A stretch of DNA of 64,000 nucleotides, from positions 1 to 64,000 of the forward strand of contig JACSRI010000163.1 in NCBI GenBank assembly GCA_014879845.1. The letters are read 5' to 3'. Position 1 is the first letter of the stretch. Each line of letters opens with the position of its first letter. The translations under genes were made by a program, and so were the position numbers. Shown piece after piece: positions 60,204-64,000 of this stretch. The notes below the pieces were generated by a model. It was not told the origin of the DNA, ran no database searches, and saw only the letters and a program-made list of their open reading frames with translations. The stretch comes from Opitutaceae bacterium (GTDB taxonomy: Bacteria; Verrucomicrobiota; Verrucomicrobiia; Opitutales; Opitutaceae).

Positions 60204-61649
60204 ATGGCCCTCGCCTGCCTGATCGTGGCGGCGTTGGTCGTCGGCGCGGCGCTGTGGCGCCTGCAAGTCGAGATGCGCCATGCCCGCGGACTGGATGCGC
60301 GCGTCCAGCGCCTCCAGCAGGAGAAGGAGATGGCCGTGCGTTTCATGCAGGAGATGGTCGAGGCTCTCAGCGAGGGCGTCGACCGGCCTGCGCTTTTCCA
60401 GCGCATCGTGCGTGCCGCGGTGCGCTGCACCGGGGCGGTAAGCGGTTGCGTCTACGAGGTCGGCACCGATGAGCGCCTGCGCGGCGTTGCCGTGCAGGGT
60501 CTGTTCCCGCCGCAGAAGCCCCTTGCCGACGCCGCGCGGGATCGCGCCGGTTCGCGTGCCCGGTTTCTGGAGACGGTGCTGCGCTCGGAGGAGCTGGCCC
60601 TCGGTGAAGGTGTGGTCGGCACGGTCGCGCAGACGCGCAAGGCCGAATGCATCGCCGACGGGGCGGGGGATGGGCGCCTCGTCCGGCACGACGACCCGGC
60701 CCTCGCCGTACGTTCGCTCATCGCCACGCCGATCGAGTTTCGCGGGCGCTTGATCGGCGTGCTGGCCGTGGCCAATCCCGCGGACGACCAGGCCTTCACG
60801 GATACGGACTTCTCACTCGTGCAGTCGCTCGGCGTGCAGGCCGGTCTGGCGGTGCACAACATCGAGCAGCTCGTCTCGCAGCGCGAGAAGACGCAGATGG
60901 ACGTCGACATGGCTCTGGCCCGGAGCGTGCAGATGATGCTCGTGCCGACCGTGCTGCCGCATGTGGACGGCCTGGATGTCGATGCGCGCTACATTCCCGC
61001 GCAACGCGTCGGCGGCGACCTCGTCGACATCGTGCCGTTGTCGGCCGACCGGTTGGCCGTCGTCGTGGCCGATGTCTCGGGCAAGGGCGTGGCCGCCTCC
61101 ATTCTCATGGCGATCTGCCGCACGCACCTGCGCCATGCCCTCGAGCACGCCGACTCGCCGGCCGAGGTCTGCCGGTCGGTCAACCGCGTGATGTCCGGCG
61201 AGATCCGCGAGGGCATGTTCGTCACCGCGGTCGTTGCGATCGTCGATGCGGGGCGGGGTTGCGTGACCTTTGCCCGCGCCGGGCACGAGGCCCCTCTCGT
61301 GGGGCGTTACGACGCGGTGCGTGGGTCTTATGTGGTCGAGCCGGTGCGCTGCGACGGCATGGCGCTCGGTCTGGTCGACCCGGAGTTTTTCGATCCGGCC
61401 ATCGCCGACTGTTCGGTGCCGCTGGAGGTCGGCGGCATGGTGGTGTTGTTCACCGACGGGCTGACCGAGGCTCCCAATCTGGAGGACAAGGAGTTTTCGA
61501 CCGCGCGCCTGATCGACGCGGTGCGCACGCACCGCCAGGCCGCGAGTGCGGAGATCAACGCCGGCATCCTGGAGACGGTCGAGCGCTTCATCGGTGGCTC
61601 GAAGCAGCACGACGACCTCACGCTGGTCACGATCAAGCGGATCGGGTAG
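60204..61649 (+). CDS. GAF + SpoIIE/PP2C-type serine phosphatase (RsbU-like)
   Basis: [50 protein letters not shown]...[16 protein letters not shown]...[11 protein letters not shown]. Confidence 0.92.
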   Translation: MALACLIVAALVVGAALWRLQVEMRHARGLDARVQRLQQEKEMAVRFMQEMVEALSEGVDRPALFQRIVRAAVRCTGAVSGCVYEVGTDERLRGVAVQGLFPPQKPLADAARDRAGSRARFLETVLRSEELALGEGVVGTVAQTRKAECIADGAGDGRLVRHDDPALAVRSLIATPIEFRGRLIGVLAVANPADDQAFTDTDFSLVQSLGVQAGLAVHNIEQLVSQREKTQMDVDMALARSVQMMLVPTVLPHVDGLDVDARYIPAQRVGGDLVDIVPLSADRLAVVVADVSGKGVAASILMAICRTHLRHALEHADSPAEVCRSVNRVMSGEIREGMFVTAVVAIVDAGRGCVTFARAGHEAPLVGRYDAVRGSYVVEPVRCDGMALGLVDPEFFDPAIADCSVPLEVGGMVVLFTDGLTEAPNLEDKEFSTARLIDAVRTHRQAASAEINAGILETVERFIGGSKQHDDLTLVTIKRIG

Positions 61650-61667
61650 GGGCGGCGGAGTCCAACG

Positions 61668-61738
61668 GCAAGGCGACGCCTCAGGCCAAGCCGCCATGGG
61701 CGTCGTCGGCGGTCTCGGCTCGGCCGGAAGCGCCCCAC
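61668..61738. repeat. Degenerate REP-like pair upstream of trpB
   Basis: gcaaggcgacgcctcaggccaagccgc (61668-61694) matches 22/27 the REP at 54244-54270; CGGCTCGGCCGGA at 61716-61728 matches part of the 54801 copy. Confidence 0.6.
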
Positions 61739-61806
61739 GGTGGCCTGGCGCGACACCGGGCAATTCCGTTTGCCAACCCCGCCGTGCGCGGCAGGGTTTC
61801 GGGCAT

Positions 61807-63033
61807 ATGTCGACGCAAGGTGCCCCCACCATGATCGCTCCTGAGACGCTGCCGGATGCGCGTGGGCGCTTCGGGGATTTTGGCGGCGTCTATGTGCCCG
61901 AGACGCTGATGACGGCGCTCGAGGAACTGGGTGCCGCCTACGAAAAGGCCCGGACCGATCCGGCCTACCAGACCGAGTTGCGTCACCACCTGAAGGAGTT
62001 TTGCGGACGGCCGACCGAACTGTATTTCGCCGAGCGGCTGACCGAACACGTGGGCGGCGCGAAGATCTACTTCAAGCGCGAGGACATGCTCCACACCGGC
62101 GCGCACAAGATCAACAACGCCCTCGGGCAGGCGCTTCTCGCCCGGCGGATGGGCAAGCGGCGCATCATTGCCGAGACCGGCGCCGGCCAGCACGGTGTGG
62201 CCACGGCGGCGGTGAGCGCGAAGTTCGGCTTCGAGTGCGTGGTCTACATGGGCTCGGTCGACATGGAGCGCCAGGCGCTGAATGTCTTCCGCATGCGGCT
62301 CATGGGCGCGGAGGTGCGTGGCGTCGACGCCGGCCAGAAGACGCTCAAGGAAGCGGTCAACGAGGCCATGCGCGACTGGGTGACCAACGTGCGGTCGACC
62401 CACTACATCCTCGGCACGGCCTACGGCGCGCATCCGTATCCGATGATGGTGCGCGAGTTTCACCGCATCATCGGCCGCGAGGCGAAGGAGCAGATCCTCG
62501 CGCGCGAGGGGCGGCTGCCGGACGAACTCGTCGCCTGCGTGGGCGGCGGCAGCAACGCCATCGGGCTCTTCTTCGAGTTCCTGCCCGACACGCACGTTCG
62601 CATGTGGGGCGTGGAGGCCGGAGGTCGCGGCATTCGTCGCGGCGAACACGCGGCCCGCTTTGAGGGCGGGCGCCTCGGCGTGCTGCAGGGCTGCAAGACC
62701 TTCATCCTTCAGGACGGCGATGGCCAGATCGAGGGTACGCACTCCGTGTCCGCAGGACTCGACTACGCGGCCGTGGGGCCCGAACACGCGTTCTATCGCG
62801 AGAAGGGCCGCATCGAGTTCACCTACGCGACCGATGACGAGGTGCTGGAGACGTTCCAGCTCTGTTCCCGCCTCGAGGGCATCATCCCGGCGCTGGAGTC
62901 GACGCATGCACTCGTGCACGGCATCAAGCGCGCCCGCGAACTGGGCAAGGGCAAGGTCGTGCTCGTCAACCTCTCCGGCCGCGGCGACAAGGACGTGCAG
63001 CAGGTCGCTGCGATTCTCGGGAACAAGGCTTGA
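61807..63033 (+). CDS. trpB: Tryptophan synthase beta chain
   Basis: [22 protein letters not shown]...[20 protein letters not shown]-type motif ([46 protein letters not shown]). Confidence 0.98.
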   Translation: MSTQGAPTMIAPETLPDARGRFGDFGGVYVPETLMTALEELGAAYEKARTDPAYQTELRHHLKEFCGRPTELYFAERLTEHVGGAKIYFKREDMLHTGAHKINNALGQALLARRMGKRRIIAETGAGQHGVATAAVSAKFGFECVVYMGSVDMERQALNVFRMRLMGAEVRGVDAGQKTLKEAVNEAMRDWVTNVRSTHYILGTAYGAHPYPMMVREFHRIIGREAKEQILAREGRLPDELVACVGGGSNAIGLFFEFLPDTHVRMWGVEAGGRGIRRGEHAARFEGGRLGVLQGCKTFILQDGDGQIEGTHSVSAGLDYAAVGPEHAFYREKGRIEFTYATDDEVLETFQLCSRLEGIIPALESTHALVHGIKRARELGKGKVVLVNLSGRGDKDVQQVAAILGNKA

Positions 63034-63097
63034 TCGCGCGCCGGGGTGTGTCCCCTTGGCCCTTGGCACCTGGCTGCCGGGTCCTCACCTTGGCTGC

Positions 63098-63970
63098 ATG
63101 CGCAGCATGACAGGCTACGGCCGCGGTACGGCCGCTCGTGATCATTGGGAAGTCACCGTTCAGCTCTCGTCGGTGAACCGCAAGTCGCTCGAGGTCGCGG
63201 TGTCGCTGCCGCGCGAGTGGCAGGCGTTTGAGCCGGAGATCGCGGCGCTCGTGCGTGAGAAGGCGGCGCGTGGCCGCGTGCAGGTTTCGATCGACGTGCG
63301 TGGTGCGGCCGCGGCGGGCGGGCTCACGTGGGACGATGCGGCCGTGGCGGCGACGCTCGAACGCCTCGCGGTGCTCGCAGCCAAGCACGACACCGCGTTC
63401 ACGCCGACCCCGGAGCTGCTCTTCCAGCTCGCTCAGGCCAACCGCGTGGAGTCGGCCTCCCTCGCGCCCGAGGCCGCCCTGGCGCTGATCCGCGAGGCGA
63501 TGGAGCCGGCGCTGAACGACTTCGGCGCCATGCGCGCAAGAGAGGGCGCCGCGCTCGCCGCCGACCTCGCGGCGCGGGCGGCCACGCTGGCTTCGCTGGT
63601 CGAGGCGGTCTCCCGGCGGGCGCCCGAGGTGGTGCAGAACTACCGCGAAAACCTGCTGCAGCGCCTGCGCACGGCGGGACTCGAACTCGACGTGAGCGAT
63701 GAGCGCGTGCTGCGCGAGATCGCGCTGTTTGCCGACCGCATCGACATCAGCGAGGAACTCACGCGCCTGCGCAGCCACCTCGCGCAATTCGCGGCGCTCG
63801 ACGGCGGCGCAGAGCCCGTCGGCCGCAAGGCCGAGTTCATCCTCCAGGAAGTCGGCCGCGAGATCAACACCGTCGGCAGCAAGGCCAACGACATCGAGAT
63901 CGCGCGCGCCGTGATCGAGTTCAAGAACGAGCTCGAGCGCATCCGCGAGCAGATCCAGAACGTCGAGTAG
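63098..63970 (+). CDS. yicC: YicC/YloC family endoribonuclease
   Basis: MRSMTGYGRGTAARDHWEVTVQLSSVNRKSLEVAVSLPREWQAFEPEIAALVREKAARGRVQVSI...ELTRLRSHLAQF...GRKAEFILQEVGREINTVGSKAND. Confidence 0.95.
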   Translation: MRSMTGYGRGTAARDHWEVTVQLSSVNRKSLEVAVSLPREWQAFEPEIAALVREKAARGRVQVSIDVRGAAAAGGLTWDDAAVAATLERLAVLAAKHDTAFTPTPELLFQLAQANRVESASLAPEAALALIREAMEPALNDFGAMRAREGAALAADLAARAATLASLVEAVSRRAPEVVQNYRENLLQRLRTAGLELDVSDERVLREIALFADRIDISEELTRLRSHLAQFAALDGGAEPVGRKAEFILQEVGREINTVGSKANDIEIARAVIEFKNELERIREQIQNVE

Positions 63971-64000
63971 GGCGCGCGTCGGATCGTCATCCGGTGGCTC

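Overview
High-GC bacterial chromosome segment, probably Verrucomicrobiota/Opitutae-like (inferred from gene order and protein flavour only; no search was run). The core is one long translation/transcription super-cluster at about 7.3-42.7 kb: tRNA-Thr(GGT)-tuf-tRNA-Trp(CCA)-secE-nusG-rplKAJL-rpoBC-rpsL-rpsG-fusA-rpsJ...secY-map-rpsM-rpsK-rpsD-rpoA-rplQ. It is flanked by an M48 peptidase/LemA pair, a TPR-ExbB-ExbD-TonB-like module, zwf-opcA, a four-gene PspA/AAA+ cassette, tyrS, a peroxiredoxin, acnA, a STAS/SpoIIE pair, trpB and yicC. Main points for follow-up: (1) the secY-map slot that usually holds adk encodes an adenylate-kinase-like protein with a destroyed P-loop but an intact CX2C-X16-CX2C zinc LID, a likely pseudo-kinase; (2) a PadR / HAAS-VIT membrane protein / small membrane protein cassette sits between rpoC and rpsL behind a palindromic putative PadR operator; (3) a cassette encodes an anchored SBP-OmpA fusion, a coiled-coil membrane protein, a PspA/ESCRT-III-like protein and an AAA+ ATPase; (4) a REP-associated (RAYT) transposase is killed by one in-frame TAG and is flanked by 27-bp REP-like inverted repeats, with a further pair about 7 kb away; (5) several intergenic spacers carry quasi-periodic word repeats, mostly as inverted arms with a different word at each site; (6) ribosomal protein S11 has a roughly 85-aa Ala/Pro/Lys N-terminal extension.
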